A stretch of 64,000 bases of DNA, taken from NCBI GenBank assembly GCA_963575745.1, contig CAUYUJ010003636.1:126001-190000 (forward strand). The letters run 5' to 3'. Below are positions 1 through 10,544 of this stretch, one piece after another. Positions within the stretch are counted from its first letter, which is position 1. Every line of letters begins with the position of its first letter. The DNA comes from Prorocentrum cordatum (lineage: Eukaryota; Sar; Dinophyceae; Prorocentrales; Prorocentraceae). The notes under the pieces are model-generated. The model did no database searches. It was not told the origin of the DNA and saw nothing but the letters and a program-made list of their open reading frames with translations. The translations under genes and the position numbers were made by a program.

Positions 1-254
1 CCCAGGAAGAAGAGGAGTACCAGGGGTAGCAGTGCCTGCAGCGACCTCAACTTGAGCTTGTGCTTGAGTGGCCGCCCATGGGTCTTCAGTCTGCAAAATA
101 TCACGGCGAAGATGAGGGCTACGCGAGCCAGCACGGGCAGCAGGTGCAGCATCTTGGGTGCCACGATCACGCCATCGGCCAGCGCCAGCAGCACCACTGC
201 CAGCAGGGCTGGGAGGTTTGCGCGCGAGAGACCTCCGCCCGCCGTCAGTGCCAT
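1..254 (-). CDS. 5' part of a hydrophobic multi-pass membrane protein, off the left edge
   Basis: Reading the minus strand from the ATG at 254-252 gives 84 codons with no stop up to the window edge. The product alternates hydrophobic and basic stretches: NLPALLAVVLLALADGVIV at about residues 13-31, LLPVLARVALIFAVIFC at about 38-54, and ALLPLVLLFFLG at the edge, separated by loops such as RLKTHGRPLKHKLKLR. This predicts at least three membrane segments. Codons end mostly in G or C. The frame is also open upstream to the spliced-leader match at 451-472, so about 196 nt would be 5' UTR if this ATG is used. An out-of-frame ATG at 273-271 opens a hydrophilic alternative frame. I do not recognise the family. 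The spliced leader and the lack of visible introns suggest a gene re-integrated from mature mRNA (inference). Confidence 0.45.
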   Translation of the reverse strand, partial: MALTAGGGLSRANLPALLAVVLLALADGVIVAPKMLHLLPVLARVALIFAVIFCRLKTHGRPLKHKLKLRSLQALLPLVLLFFL

Positions 255-450
255 CGCGGCCTTCAGCAGGCATAGACCCCGCAGGACTGAAACGGAGTCT
301 GTTCGTGAGTACACCAAAGAGACCAGCAGGTCGCGGCAGCAGCGTGGTATGAGGAAAGTTAATCCTGCCTCGGCCTTGAAACAGTCTGGAGGCAGGGATC
401 GTCTGGTGCCGCAATCGGGCGCTATCGCCGACCTCGAGGCGCGGTGGCGA

Positions 451-472
451 CTTGAGCCAAAATGGCTACGGA
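451..472 (-). other. dinoflagellate spliced-leader relic (22 nt)
   Basis: The minus strand begins TCCGTAGCCATTTTGG and ends GGCTCAAG, a complete match to the conserved dinoflagellate trans-spliced leader. The next bases are TCGCCACC, not a GT splice donor, so this is not an SL RNA gene. The normal explanation is that a mature, SL-capped mRNA was reverse transcribed and integrated. The leader is followed directly by the open frame annotated at 1-254. Confidence 0.9.
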
Positions 473-494
473 ATATATATATATATATATATAC
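473..494. repeat. (TA)n microsatellite
   Basis: A run of about ten TA units directly abuts the 5' end of the spliced-leader match, so the leader marks a sharp boundary. Confidence 0.9.
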
Positions 495-699
495 AAGACT
501 GCAGTGGTGTTTCGCGCCATGCACCCTGGTCCTTGAAGTTTAGTTTGCAGGCGGTTTGCAGGCGGAATAGCAGGAATATCAAACCGACAATTTTAGCGAT
601 AACTCCTTGTTGCCTTTTCCAGCATCGCCGCTATGATAATGATATGCGTTATCCTTCCTCCATGCTTTTTGTTCCTCATGTTCGCCATACCCTGCGCAT
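495..699. other. no gene seen
   Basis: About 200 bases of non-repetitive sequence with no supported reading frame. Confidence 0.5.
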
Positions 700-1290
700 T
701 CTCCCTGTCCTCCTCAATTTTTTTTTGCGGGGGCTCCTCCTGGGAGAGCCTCTGGGGGCCTTAAAACAATTGTTTCAAGCTTTCTGAAGGCCTTCTGGAG
801 GTCTCCTGGGCGTATTCTGGGGGCCTCTGGAGGCTTCCTCGGGCCACCCTGCCTCCAACCACGGTATCCCTGAACGACCAGGTCAAGATTTGGAATGGGC
901 CATCTTGGGCCGCCATGGGGCTCTCTGAGGGCCATCTTGGACCCGTGTTGTACCGTTTGGGGGCTCTGTTGGACTGCCTGGAAGCCCTTTCGGATGGTTG
1001 TGGGGCGATTTTGGAGCCTCCCAAGTGGCTCCGGACGCCCAAAAGACCGCCGTCTTGGAGCGTCGCGAAGCCGAAAAGAGGAGAACCCCAAAATTCACCA
1101 AAAACTACCAGAAAATCAATCATTGGGAGTGCTCTTGGAGGCCTCTTTGGGGCCGTCATGGAGGCCTCTTGGGCCATCTTGAGGTCACGTCGGTCACTCT
1201 CGGAGCGCTCTTGCGCTGTCATAGGAGTCTCTGAGACGTCTCCGATGACCCCCCTGATCGCCCTGGGCGTGCTGGGAAGGCTTGGCAAAA
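700..1290 (-). repeat. dispersed GGCCTCTTGGGGCC-type repeat, copy 1
   Basis: Short GC-rich units related to CCAAGAGGCC recur throughout. The block matches the one at 56641-57135 in opposite orientation. On the minus strand near 1060-1101 it has TTTTCGGCTTCGCGACGC followed by TCCAAGACGGC; the other copy has nearly the same string near 56795. Several frames are open because of the repeat composition, so I do not call them genes. Confidence 0.6.
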
Positions 1291-1421
1291 CGCCCTGCGA
1301 GGCCAGGGGGCCGCTCCGAGGCCCGTCCGGAAGGTCCCAAAGCCCCAGATCCCGGGAATCCGGTTTTAGGGGGGGGGTGATGGGTTTCCCCCCGCCCGGG
1401 CTTATAAAAATATAGGAAGAG

Positions 1422-1422
1422 G

Positions 1423-1487
<65 letters not shown>
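1422..1487. repeat. (CT)n followed by (TA)n microsatellite
   Basis: Uninterrupted CT dinucleotides run into seven TA dinucleotides. Confidence 0.95.
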
Positions 1488-2011
1488 GCATTCTGGGGCT
1501 ACGGCGGGGCACATGGCGATTTTCAAGGGGGTAGTGCGGATCCTGGGCGACTACCTCCCACCTCCCTCAGTAGCAACAAAAATCTCAACTTCCCCGCTCC
1601 CCACCTCTCGCCCTTCCCTCCACCCAGTCCCCTCCAAAGACTCCAACCATCTCCAACCCCCCCTCCCCTTTTCTCCCTCCTTCCCCTCCTGCACTGCGTC
1701 TGCACTCCCCCCCTCGCCGAAGCAGCCGATGGACGACCGCGTGAAACGGTGAGACGCTACACTACAGTACTGTGCCTGCAGCACCGCCGCGTTGCGAGGG
1801 AGAAGCGCGCCATAAAGAGACCACGAACTGTCGCAAGGCGGTGGGAGGTTCAGACGCATCGGGAGACGGGAGGCGAGACAGAATGGGATTTCGGATGCAG
1901 GAGGGCAGACTGACTGGAGGCACGAACAGGTGGGTGGCAGAGGTTGCTCCCATCAGTTCGGGCAGGCAAAAGCGGGGACACGCAAGTGCTGCCAAGTTGG
2001 CCCTTCTTTAG
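1488..2011. other. no gene seen
   Basis: Low-complexity pyrimidine-rich and mixed sequence. The open frames here are short and compositionally biased. The only notable point is a polypyrimidine stretch ending in TTTAG at 2011, which could be a 3' splice site for the next feature. Confidence 0.4.
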
Positions 2012-2249
2012 GGGAGGTGCCAGCCAAGATGAGAACGAGAAGGGAAGGAAGATGATGAGTGGGGAAAGGGGGCGGGACAGAATGAAGAACATAATGAGGC
2101 AGCGACGTGCGAAGACTGGGCACTGGGACCAACTCAAGAAAAAGGACAAAGAGGACGGGGACGGAGAGGAGGACGGAGACGCGGACGATGATAAACGGAA
2201 GAGGCATTCAGACGCGATGGGCTCACAATCAACGCATGAGCAATGCAAG
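2012..2249 (+). other. candidate internal exon, charged product
   Basis: The stretch is bounded by CCCTTCTTTAG before 2012 and by CAAG|GTAAGA at 2249/2250, a good GT-AG pair. One frame is open across all 79 codons and gives a very charged peptide (for example GDGEEDGDADDDKRKRHSD). Composition alone could keep this frame open, and no homologue is recognised. A second candidate on the other strand lies only about 120 bases away, so at most one may be real. Confidence 0.3.
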
Positions 2250-2363
2250 GTAAGAGAAGGATGGGAAGGCAGGGGACTATGATGACGTCGAGGATAAGAA
2301 GGAATATGAGGAAAAAACAGGCGGACGAGGAGAGCGCGGATGCCACTGGTGCCTACGCCATAC

Positions 2364-2459
2364 CTTTCAGCATGTAATGCTCCAAGAGGCTCCGCTGCTT
2401 CGTGGGATCCAGGAAATCCTCTGCCCGTGTCGGCCTGAAGTTGGCAGCTGGCTTGTCCT
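2364..2459 (-). other. candidate internal exon (96 nt)
   Basis: On the minus strand a long C/T tract ends in CCCTCCCCAG, then 96 nt follow before AAAG|GTATGG. Both splice sites fit consensus. The exon is an exact multiple of three with matching phases at both ends. It encodes PAANFRPTRAEDFLDP and then KQRSLLEHYMLK, which is not low-complexity and looks like ordinary protein. I cannot name the family, and no neighbouring exon could be placed with confidence. Confidence 0.4.
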
Positions 2460-2589
2460 CTGGGGAGGGGGGGGGCAGGGGAGGAGGGAGGGAGTAGAGG
2501 AGGGAGGGCAAGGACGGATTTTTCTGTTTCTCTAAACGAGAAATGCTGTACAAACATTGTTGTTATCCAAAGAAAACTCCACATTCTAA

Positions 2590-3330
2590 AAGCCCGTGGC
2601 CGTGCCGTGCTCGCGTGCCGTGAGGTGCCCGCGTGCCGTGCCGTGTCACGCCGCGCTTGTAGGATACGAAGGAAGCGCCGCCCGTGGCCGTGCTTCGCCG
2701 TGCCACACCTGCGTGCCATGCCGTGCCGTGCCGTGCCCGCGTGCCATGCCGTGTCTGGCTTCCAGATTCATGCGACCAAGGTGCGGCCCGTGGCCGTGCC
2801 GTGCCGTGCCCGCGCGCCGCGGCTAGGTTCCAGAATGCGGCAACATTGCCGCCCGCCTGCCGTCCCGTGGTGTGGTCGCCTGCCGTGCTGTGCCGTGCTT
2901 ACAATTCAGGATGGGTAGCATTGCCGCTGCGTGCCATGCCGTGCCGTCGCTGCGTGCGATGCACGCGTGCAATAGCCGTGTGCCGTGCCGTGCTGCGCCG
3001 ATGTTCTACAATGCGAAAGAATAGCCGCCCATCGGGCGTGCCTGTTTCCTAGAATGCGAAACCAACGCCGCGCCGTGCTAGAACCGAGAGAACGACAGAC
3101 ATGCCGCCCACGTACCCTGCTGTGCCGTTTACGCGTGCCGCGGACACGTGTCGTACTCTGCTGTGCCTTAAATTCTAAAACTGATAGAATGCAGATTGAT
3201 GCCCGCATGCCGTGCCGTGCCCCCATGCCGTGCATAACTTTTGTCATGTGAGGTGCCGTGCAATGCCCGCGTGCCGTGCCATGCCAAGTTCTCAGAATGA
3301 GGCTAAATGCTGTGCCGTGCCCTGCGGAAC
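2590..3330 (+). repeat. GTGCC/GCCGTG satellite with a higher-order unit
   Basis: The block is built from GTGCCGTGCCGTGCC runs interleaved with a second motif of the type TTCTAGAATGCGAAA (near 2820, 3005, 3050 and 3290). Spacing between the second motifs varies from roughly 50 to 120 bases. Long apparent reading frames here come only from the 5-bp repeat composition. Confidence 0.8.
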
Positions 3331-6300
3331 CGATTTGGCAGTGGGAGCAAAGTGCGCTAAGGCCAGGCTAGTTGCCCGTCGAGACCGAACCATTGCAAGG
3401 CGGCCCTCTCCCAAGCAGGCGCCCCTGGGACCAGCCTGGTGGGTGGTGCCCCTGTGACAGGAGAAGGAGGAGAGCAGGCAGAGCGTGGTCAAAGCATTTC
3501 ACAGGATAGGAGGAGCTGGGGCTAGCTTGCAAGCAAAACTGAAGCGGGAGTTTCCTGATCAGGGAGGCGTTCCCTGCGACAAGGGATCTCCAAGGCGGAC
3601 CCTGGCAGCAGGCCTCGGGTTCGGCCAAGCTGGGGTGGAGGGCCAGAATGGCCGCGCCATACAAAGCTGACAGGCGTGTGGTGGGGGAGGGCCCCGAGGG
3701 GCAGGGCCCCAAAGGATGGAGAAGAAGGACGAGCCCAGTGGCCCTGTCAGATGGCGAGCTCCCTGTGCGATGACAGATTGGCCAGGACCCTTCGATGATG
3801 CACATCTCCAACTGCGCCCCTCTCCCACGCCTGGCGGCCCAGATCTGCGAGACGACAGTAGCAACTGTCGCCTACACGCCGAACAGCTGCAGAACAAGTT
3901 GTGTTGAGAAGCCAACGGCTAAAAGCGAAGTTGAGTATGGGTTTTGTTCAGGGCTCCAGTCAGCGAGGTAAATGGCAGCGGCTCCAACTGCTCGTGTTCC
4001 CGCTGTTGTCCGTGCTGCTTGCCATTCCCCCTCCCCACAACCCGCCCAGCCATTTACCCCGGTTTCAGGATCCCTGAACAGTAATGTTGGACTCGCCTTT
4101 GCTTGAAGGCTGGAGCAGGCGGGAGGAAGATTTATAACTTCCACTGGGCTTATCCCTGTGGGGCCACAGATGCATGCGCAGTGTTGCCCCCTAGCTGGGG
4201 AAAGCCTGAGCTACTAGAGAGTTGAGCGCAAAGGCCTGAAAAGAGCGTCTGGGTCATCCACGTAGTCGGACCTCCCGAGGACGCACATAAAAAACAACAC
4301 TGCCAAGAGACAGGAGTAATGCGTCCGTCGCCCCAGCCAGGGGCCCGTACATGGAGGGCGAGACCAAAAAACACTACAGGACGAGTCGCCTGACGTCGCC
4401 TCCTCCGGCACAGATCTGTCTGCCTGTCTGCCTGCGCGCCCATGTTTTCGACGCCCCGCCGTGGCGGGAGGGGGCCGGCGGTGGCGAGCGAACGAGCGTG
4501 CCTTGCACCAGACGGCGCGCAAGCCGCTCCCAGCCGCCACTGCAGCCGGCCTGCCGCCGCCGCCGGGAGGAGCGGCCCGAGAGGCTGGCCTCGGGCACGG
4601 GGCGGTGTTCCCGTGCTCGCTCCTCGCGAAGGCTGCCGCCCTGGTCGGCCGCAGAGCGGCAGTGCCGAAGGCCCGCGAGGTGCGGGAGGCCCACAATGAC
4701 TCTCGCTCGTTGCCTATTTTCCGAACGTCTTTGGGTTCCCCGTGATTCGGAATCATGGGGAGCCCATCGCCGGACGACTGCTCAAGCTGTCCTCGTGGGT
4801 CCACGTGGAGGCGTGCGAGCGCGGCCACCACTTGGTGCGTACGCCGCTCCGCGCGGCACCCAAGGAGTGCCGCTGGTAAGGTTGCCCGTGGGCATGCTGG
4901 CAGGAGAAAAGTGGATGAGAGAGAGAGAGAGAGAGACGAGAGAGCAAACAGAAGCAGCCGTCGCGGCCTCCTGTCTCCCTCCGCCCTCCCCTGCCGCTCC
5001 TGCTCCTCCTCGCCATCGGACCACGGTCAACTGGTCTTCGAATAACGGGATGGAGGTGTGGCAAGATGAAGGATTGGCCACCGCCCTTGAAGCAATACCG
5101 TGTCCCAGCTACGTGCTGTCCTCGCATGATCCTAATGCGGTGCCGAACAACAAACGGGACCTGCTCTTCCTGCTTGGTCGGCAGAGGAATGGGCGAGATA
5201 GTGAATAAGCAGTGGGCAGAGAAAGACAAAGTGCGCGCCTCGAAAGCATCCCTACCTCACTCCACATTAGTCTTTATTTCAACGTCTTGAGCGTGGGGCA
5301 CTCACGGGCTACCCGTATCCAGGAGACGTACGACTTGGGTTGGGGGGACTCGGGTCGGCCAGGCGAGGCCGTCAGGGAAAGGACGAGACCCACTCTGAAC
5401 AATTGGCGCGAAATACCACTGCAAAACAACCCTCGAAGCATGGGTCGTCAAAATTCAGGACGGGCTCCGCAAAACGCCGGCAGACCAGAGTTCCAGTGAA
5501 CTCGAGCCTTACGTCTCCCCGACCATACCTCTCGAGCCTTGCTCCTCTGCTCCTCCTGGGGGCGCTCCTGCGGACCGGCCCGCCGCGGCCGGAGGGAGGG
5601 CGGGTGGGCCGCGGGCATCAGCGCAGGCAGCAAGGACGTGCCGTAGGCCTTCTTGCGCCTCTTCTCCTGCGGGCTTCAAAGGTTGGCATGACTCTTCGGG
5701 CGCAGCGATCGGCCGAAACCAGCAATCGCTCAACCATCACGCATGATGTGTAAACCATCTGGCGCGTTCTGCGCGAAAAGCCCCTACCAAAACATAATTC
5801 AACAACATACTGAAACGAACAAGAGAGAACGGGTCCTGCGGGAAACGGATCCCTGGACCCCTGGGGCCTCCCCCCAGGACAAGTCCCTCGCCCACAAAGT
5901 TAATTGACTCCAGGATCTGCCTCCCTCAGGTTGGACGTCCCCAGAGATCTACATCGGAAGCGCTCTTCGCGACTCCTGTTCGTCTCCTCGCCTTATCGTG
6001 GCCTCTCTTGCCCTCATTCTCGATCTCCTCATCCTCGACAACGCCGGCCTCCTCCTGTTCACTGTTGAGCCTGATCTTCCGCAGACTTCTCCTCCTCCAC
6101 CACCCCTCAAGACCCCTTCGCCTCATGGCGGCATGGCAAAAGGCAAATTCTTACTATAGCACGGCGGCGCGGGCCTCCGTGTCTCTGCCACCGTGGGGGC
6201 CATCTCCTCCGCCCGGGACCCCATTCGCCGGGACCCTCGAAGATGTATGCTCATGCCGTATCTGGCGAAGTAATCGACCGCATCAATCCATCGGGGCGAA

Positions 6301-7010
6301 GCCCTCTATCGCAGGCGTCGCCCTGTATCGCAGGCGTCGCCCTGCCCCGCCCGCCGCTCGCCTTGACGCGCCCAGTCGTGGCGGGCACCATCGGCGTGTC
6401 CGGCACGCTGGGGAACGCCTGGCTTGGGGAGAAGGGGAGGTTGAGGAGGGGGAGATGAGAAGGAGAAAGGAGGGAAGGAGGCGGAGGTACAAACTTACGC
6501 TGTTACGAATGACGACCCCGTTCATGTGTAAGGAAAAATGAGGAGCGACCCCGTTACGCTGGGGTCGTCGGCAGGATCCTGGACCGAAGGAGGGGCAGGG
6601 GCCGCAACGGAGGGGGCCATGACCTTGGACCACTCCTGACGGACGCTGAGCGGGCGGAGGCGTGTTTCTCACAACGCGGCCATGCCCATACCTCGGGAAG
6701 CTACCCTGCCAAAATAATTCCGCATGCTTGCAGTGGCCCCTGTTGGACCTGCCGTCAACCTCGACACTGTTTCTTGTGGGAGACCCGAGCATAGGCACCG
6801 CACGAATAACACAACAACATGAAGTCGGTGAACCTTGACTCTCGACCCTCTCTGGCTTCAGCCCACCGCAACCCGTGCCCCTTGAAGCTCCAAACCTTCC
6901 GCAGCTACCCCCTAAACTTCGAGAACGGGGGATTGTGGAGTCGCACGCCTTTCGGAGGGTGGTTTCCCTTTCTCATTTCCCTCATCCTCTGTTTTCCCCT
7001 TCTCCTATAC
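3331..7010. other. anonymous intergenic sequence, no confident gene
   Basis: I find no recognisable domain on either strand. Open frames at 4351-5208 (plus), 4214-4831 (minus), 6008-6541 (plus) and 6283-6798 (minus) are arginine/proline-rich and overlap one another on opposite strands, typical of GC-rich chance ORFs. A short minus frame at 5926-6126 (ending SASDVDLWGRPT and a stop) is acidic and less biased. A GA microsatellite lies at about 4918-4943. Confidence 0.5.
4753..4896 (-). other. weak candidate terminal exon
   Basis: On the minus strand a (CT)n tract leads into TTTTCTCCTGCCAG at 4897, a strong 3' splice site. The downstream frame ends with RTKWWPRSHASTWTHEDSL and a TGA at 4755-4753. 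A second frame is also open, so the assignment rests only on the splice acceptor. Confidence 0.2.
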
Positions 7011-7431
7011 CTCCTCGTCCTCCTCTCCTCTTCCTCCTCTTCCTCCTTCTCCTCTTCCTGCTGTTCCTCCTCCTCCTCCTTCTTCCCCCAGAATCGAGCT
7101 TTTTGCTGCTCCTGCCCCCCCCCCCCCCCCGAAAAAAACGGGGCGCGGCCTAAGTTGTTGTTGTGTTCTTATTATTGTGTTGGGGGGTGGGGGCTCCTCC
7201 TCCTCCTTCGCGCTGCTCCGCTCCCACCTCATCCTGCTCCTCCTCCTCCTCCTTGCCCCAGAATCTAGCTGTTTGATTCTCCTGCACACCCGCCCCAAAA
7301 AAAACCGGCGCGGCCTCCATTTTTTGGGGGGGGATCCTTCTCCTCCTCCGCGCTGCTCTGTTCCCTCCTTCCTTTCCCCCCCGCCCTCCTCCTCCTCCTC
7401 CTCCTCCTCCTCCTCCTCCTCCTCCTCCAGG
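7011..7431 (+). repeat. (CTC)n-CCCAGAAT repeat units
   Basis: Two units have the form (CTC)n, then TTCTTCCCCCAGAATCGAGC (near 7077) or TTGCCCCAGAATCTAGC (near 7253), then a C-run or CCGCCCC, an A-run and GGCGCGGCC. A third (CTC)n tract at 7385-7431 has no CCCAGAAT after it. That motif reappears only beyond the LINE at about 10503. Confidence 0.8.
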
Positions 7432-7466
7432 AGTGCGACAGGTGGGAGAAATCCCACGGCTGTAAA

Positions 7467-9284
7467 TTGTTCTGGGGCCAGGATAGCTCGTCAGCGTGCG
7501 ACAAGAGTGCGTGGCTCCACAATGCCCTTGCGTCTTATGCAAGACTCAGGGGCCTCTCCATGGCCTCGGCTTTTCTCGACCTCCGGAAATACTACGAGAA
7601 CATCGGCCACGCTGAGCTCCGAGAGGCAGCTCGCGAAGTAGGCTTCTCAGAGAAATTGTTGCGATCGTTGTGCTGCATTTACCGTGCGGAGCGGCGCGCA
7701 GTATTTTAGTCAATCACGTCGCCGGCGCTGCATGCGAATGGTACAGTAGTAGCGGGCTGCTCTTGTGCAACCTCACTGGCCAGAGTTATGGTTTTGGTGA
7801 CTCTTCGCAAGGCAGCAGCGGCCAATCCGATAGTCACGATCCGTATTGTGATTGACGATGTTTCGTTTCAAGCCCTTGGGGGTCCCACCACGGTTGCTCA
7901 GCAGTTGCCTCGAGCGTTTCAATTGGCTTCGCAGTCGATGATCTCCAGGGGGCTCCCAATTTCTTGGCATAAGGCGGGCTACTTGGCCTCGTCGAGCCAG
8001 CTGGCCAGGGACATGGCTCCGAATTGGGCCTTGGGACCCGAGGATCGCGGTGTGGTCCACAGGGATCTCGGAGGAAATGCCGTGGATGGCACGGCTCGTA
8101 GGTGCGAGTCTCAGCTCTGTCGGTATCACGACTCCCTCAGGCGAGGGAAGCGGCTGCGCATCCTACAAGCTAGAGGCGCGCAGATTGGAGCTGCCCATAG
8201 ATCGGGGCCGACGGCGGTGGCGATGTGGGGGTCGAGTATCTCTGGAATCCCTGATGGGCGCCTCACAACGCTGAGGGTCCAGGCAGCTAAGGCGCAAGGA
8301 AGGCTCCCTCGAGGAGCGTCCCTGGGCCTCTCTCTCATGTCCAGCCGGTCGGGCTGGAGGCGGGATCCGCTCGTGCTGCCTAGCGCTGATTCTTTGAAGA
8401 CCTTTGCTGCCGTGCTGTGGGAGGGGCACCTCGCGCGAGCGGTTCTGGAGGGGCTGCTTGCGCAGGCGATGCAGCATGCTCAGAAGCTTCGTCCATGGAT
8501 CTCGGCCAAAGATCCTGTGATGGCCCTGGTCCTTACGATGAAAAGGGTGGGATGGAGCTTTCGCGGCGTGACCGCTGCGGTTGACGACTGGGGCGGGGAG
8601 TGGGACCTGATGTTATATTCGCCAGGTTTCTTGTCTCAGCTCGTGGCTCACTCAGCCCGGCGTGCGTCCGACAGGCGAGCGCTGTTGTTGCAGGACAAAC
8701 GGGGGCCGTGGGATTCGGGGCTTTTTTGGAGACCCACGCTGGAGCTCTTGTTCGCCAAGCACTCGGAAGGATGGACGCAGCACGATCAGAACGTGCTGCG
8801 AGGTCTCATTGTGGGATCCCATTGGAATCAGCTGCTTATGAATAAGCACGAGCCGTCTCTGCCTGACGTTTGCATGCTTTGTGAAGGAGGTCACGGTACC
8901 TTCTTTCACCGAGCGTTTTGCTGCCAGGCCCACGCCCTCTGGAGGCGTGACAATCTTGAGTCCCTGGTCGAGCGCGCGCAGAAAAGAATGGCCACGGCGC
9001 CGCACCAATGGAGAGAGCGGTTTGCGAGAGCGATCTTCCCGGAGCAGAATCAATGTTTCCGCCGCCGGGATTTTCAGGCGGAATGGGAGGTCCGCTACCA
9101 AGGTGTGGATCTGCCAGTGCTGCTAGAAGAGGGATACGTCTTTGTGGACGGATCGGGATTTGGGAAAGATGTATGGGGCAGTGCCCCCGCTTTTCGCGCC
9201 CTGGCAGGAGGCCAGAGACGGGGAAGACTTTGCGGTCCTGAAGGTGTCGGAGTTGGTGTTGGGCCAGTTTTCGGTGTTATGTGA
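7467..9284 (+). pseudogene. LINE reverse transcriptase and start of RNase H (frameshifted)
   Basis: The first segment (7467-7709) carries the motif A-like SAFLDLRKYYENI, then HAELREAAREVGFSEKLLRS, and stops. The frame resumes so that 7770-9284 reads through the catalytic region IVIDDVS (DD at about 7854-7859), a long thumb/connection region, and a Cys/His motif CMLCEGGHGTFFHRAFCC near 8870-8925. It ends in RNase H with VFVDGSG near 9139. Two reading-frame changes, at about 7710-7780 and 9160-9280, mean no full protein is made. Without endonuclease it could at best be mobilised in trans. Neighbours are microsatellites only. Confidence 0.8.
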
Positions 9285-10314
9285 TTGCAAAGGAACCCTT
9301 GCGTGCTGCATGAAGCCTGCCATGGCGCAGGCACCGTCCAATGCTCGTGCACATATCTGGAACAGGGTCCATTCGAGAAAAAAATTCACACAGCGCCCCT
9401 TCATTCACGTCAAGGGCCACACGACCTCCGGGGATGTGGAGGCGGGAAAAATCTCGCCGTTGCACCGCCTGGGGAATTCGCAGGCAGATGCGTTTGCCAA
9501 AAAAGGGGCGTTGCAAGCTAGAGCTGACGAGTCTGACGTCCGAGCCCTGGAGGGGTTCAGAGCTGTAGCGAGGCAAGTGGCGACGTATGTGGCGCGGTGC
9601 ACGGCCATGGCTGTAGACACCGAGAAGAGAGACCACTTGTCCATCGATTATTTGAAGACGGTGGACCTTGGAGAGCTCCCCGGCGATCTTTGTGACGCTG
9701 TGGCCCCTACCGTGCCCCTGGGCGCTCCTGTGTCCAGCCTCCCTCCTGATGTTGTTGCCTCTTCGTCCCAGGGGGTGTCGGCGAGTGGTCTTGGAGAGGC
9801 TGCCATGTCCAGGGGCTTGCTCCACCTTAGTCCGTGGAAGGTTAACGAGCACAGTGTTTTAGCTGCCCAGGTCTCTGAAGGAGACCAGGTCCTGTTGTGC
9901 TCCTCTTGTTGGCAATTTGCGGTCCAGCTGAACCAGCGTGGCCTCAAAGAGCCGTGCAAATGGACCCGTAAGATCTCTGGTGGGGCCGCATACACGTCCC
10001 GTTTAAGGCTCAAGAGGGGCGAGCACCCCACGAAAGCAGGCACGTTTTTCGCCGATGTTAGGTCCCCCCCCGGGGCCACCCGCGAGGGCTGGTCCAGCCA
10101 CATTGGTTTGGCAGCTGGTAGTGGGGGTACAGCTGCTGGCCCGAGCGTGCGCCCTTTCATTGAGCAGTCGGCCCCTGTTCGTATGGAGCTTGCTGCTGTG
10201 CTATTCGCCTTTGGGTTGGGCTCCCGAGAGGAGGTGGAAGCTGTTGGTGCGCGTGAGCTGGCAGCTCGTGCGTTAGCGCTGTCTCGGGAAGGCCAAGGGA
10301 GATCCCGACCCTGA
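9142..10314 (+). pseudogene. LINE RNase H and C-terminal extension
   Basis: This frame continues the RNase H begun in the previous segment. VLCDCKGTL supplies a probable catalytic Asp and GNSQADAFAKKGA is the usual RNase H C-terminal GN..AD..A box. After it come roughly 270 residues of C-terminal extension without a motif I recognise, ending at the TGA at 10312-10314. The start given is the first codon of the open frame; true translation would come from upstream by the original, now shifted, frame. Confidence 0.75.
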
Positions 10315-10339
10315 GGCCATGTGATGTTTTTGGGGGGGG

Positions 10340-10381
10340 GGGCCCTGTCGGCGGGCCCTGCCTGAGGGATGTAACCTCAGG
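10340..10381 (+). other. paired 3' hairpins of the LINE
   Basis: GGGCCC-TGTCGGC-GGGCCC is followed directly by CCTGAGG-GATGTAA-CCTCAGG. Both can form perfect stems (6 and 7 bp) with 7-nt loops, 26 bases after the stop codon. Many LINE reverse transcriptases recognise a 3' stem-loop in their RNA, so this is the likely role (inference). Confidence 0.55.
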
Positions 10382-10382
10382 C

Positions 10383-10520
10383 TGGGAACAAACAATTCTC
10401 ATCGGATGGGCACCCCCACCCGATTTTCCCTTCTTTCCCCCTTGACTCCTCCCCTCTATGGGCAGTGAACCTCCTCCTCCTCCTCCTCCTCCTCCTCCTC
10501 CTTTCTCCCAGAATATATGT
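10383..10520 (+). repeat. resumed (CTC)n-CCCAGAAT target repeat
   Basis: A pyrimidine-rich lead (CCCTTCTTTCCCCCTTGAC), then (CTC)n at 10466-10501 and TTTCTCCCAGAAT. This is the same unit structure as at 7011-7431, indicating that the LINE interrupted it. Confidence 0.6.
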
Positions 10521-10544
10521 TGTTGCTATCGAGATGCTTCGAAA

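Larger units (their letters stand above)
7432..10382 (+). mobile_element. 5'-truncated LINE (non-LTR retrotransposon)
   Basis: The element lacks an endonuclease and the first RT motifs and starts directly after a (CTC)n tract. It contains RT motif A, the xxDD motif, a Cys/His motif and an RNase H domain in the order seen in dinoflagellate LINEs, and ends with two 3' hairpins. At least two frameshifts disrupt it. The truncated 5' end fits incomplete target-primed reverse transcription. Confidence 0.8.

Noticed and set aside
52-543. 163-codon plus-strand frame overlapping the spliced-leader locus
   Set aside because: It lies antisense to the leader-tagged transcript and runs through the (TA)n tract; no motif.
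1850-2719. 289-codon minus frame
   Set aside because: Dominated by Ser/Pro low complexity, crosses the GTGCC satellite boundary and reads through the good splice sites of the 96-nt exon candidate.
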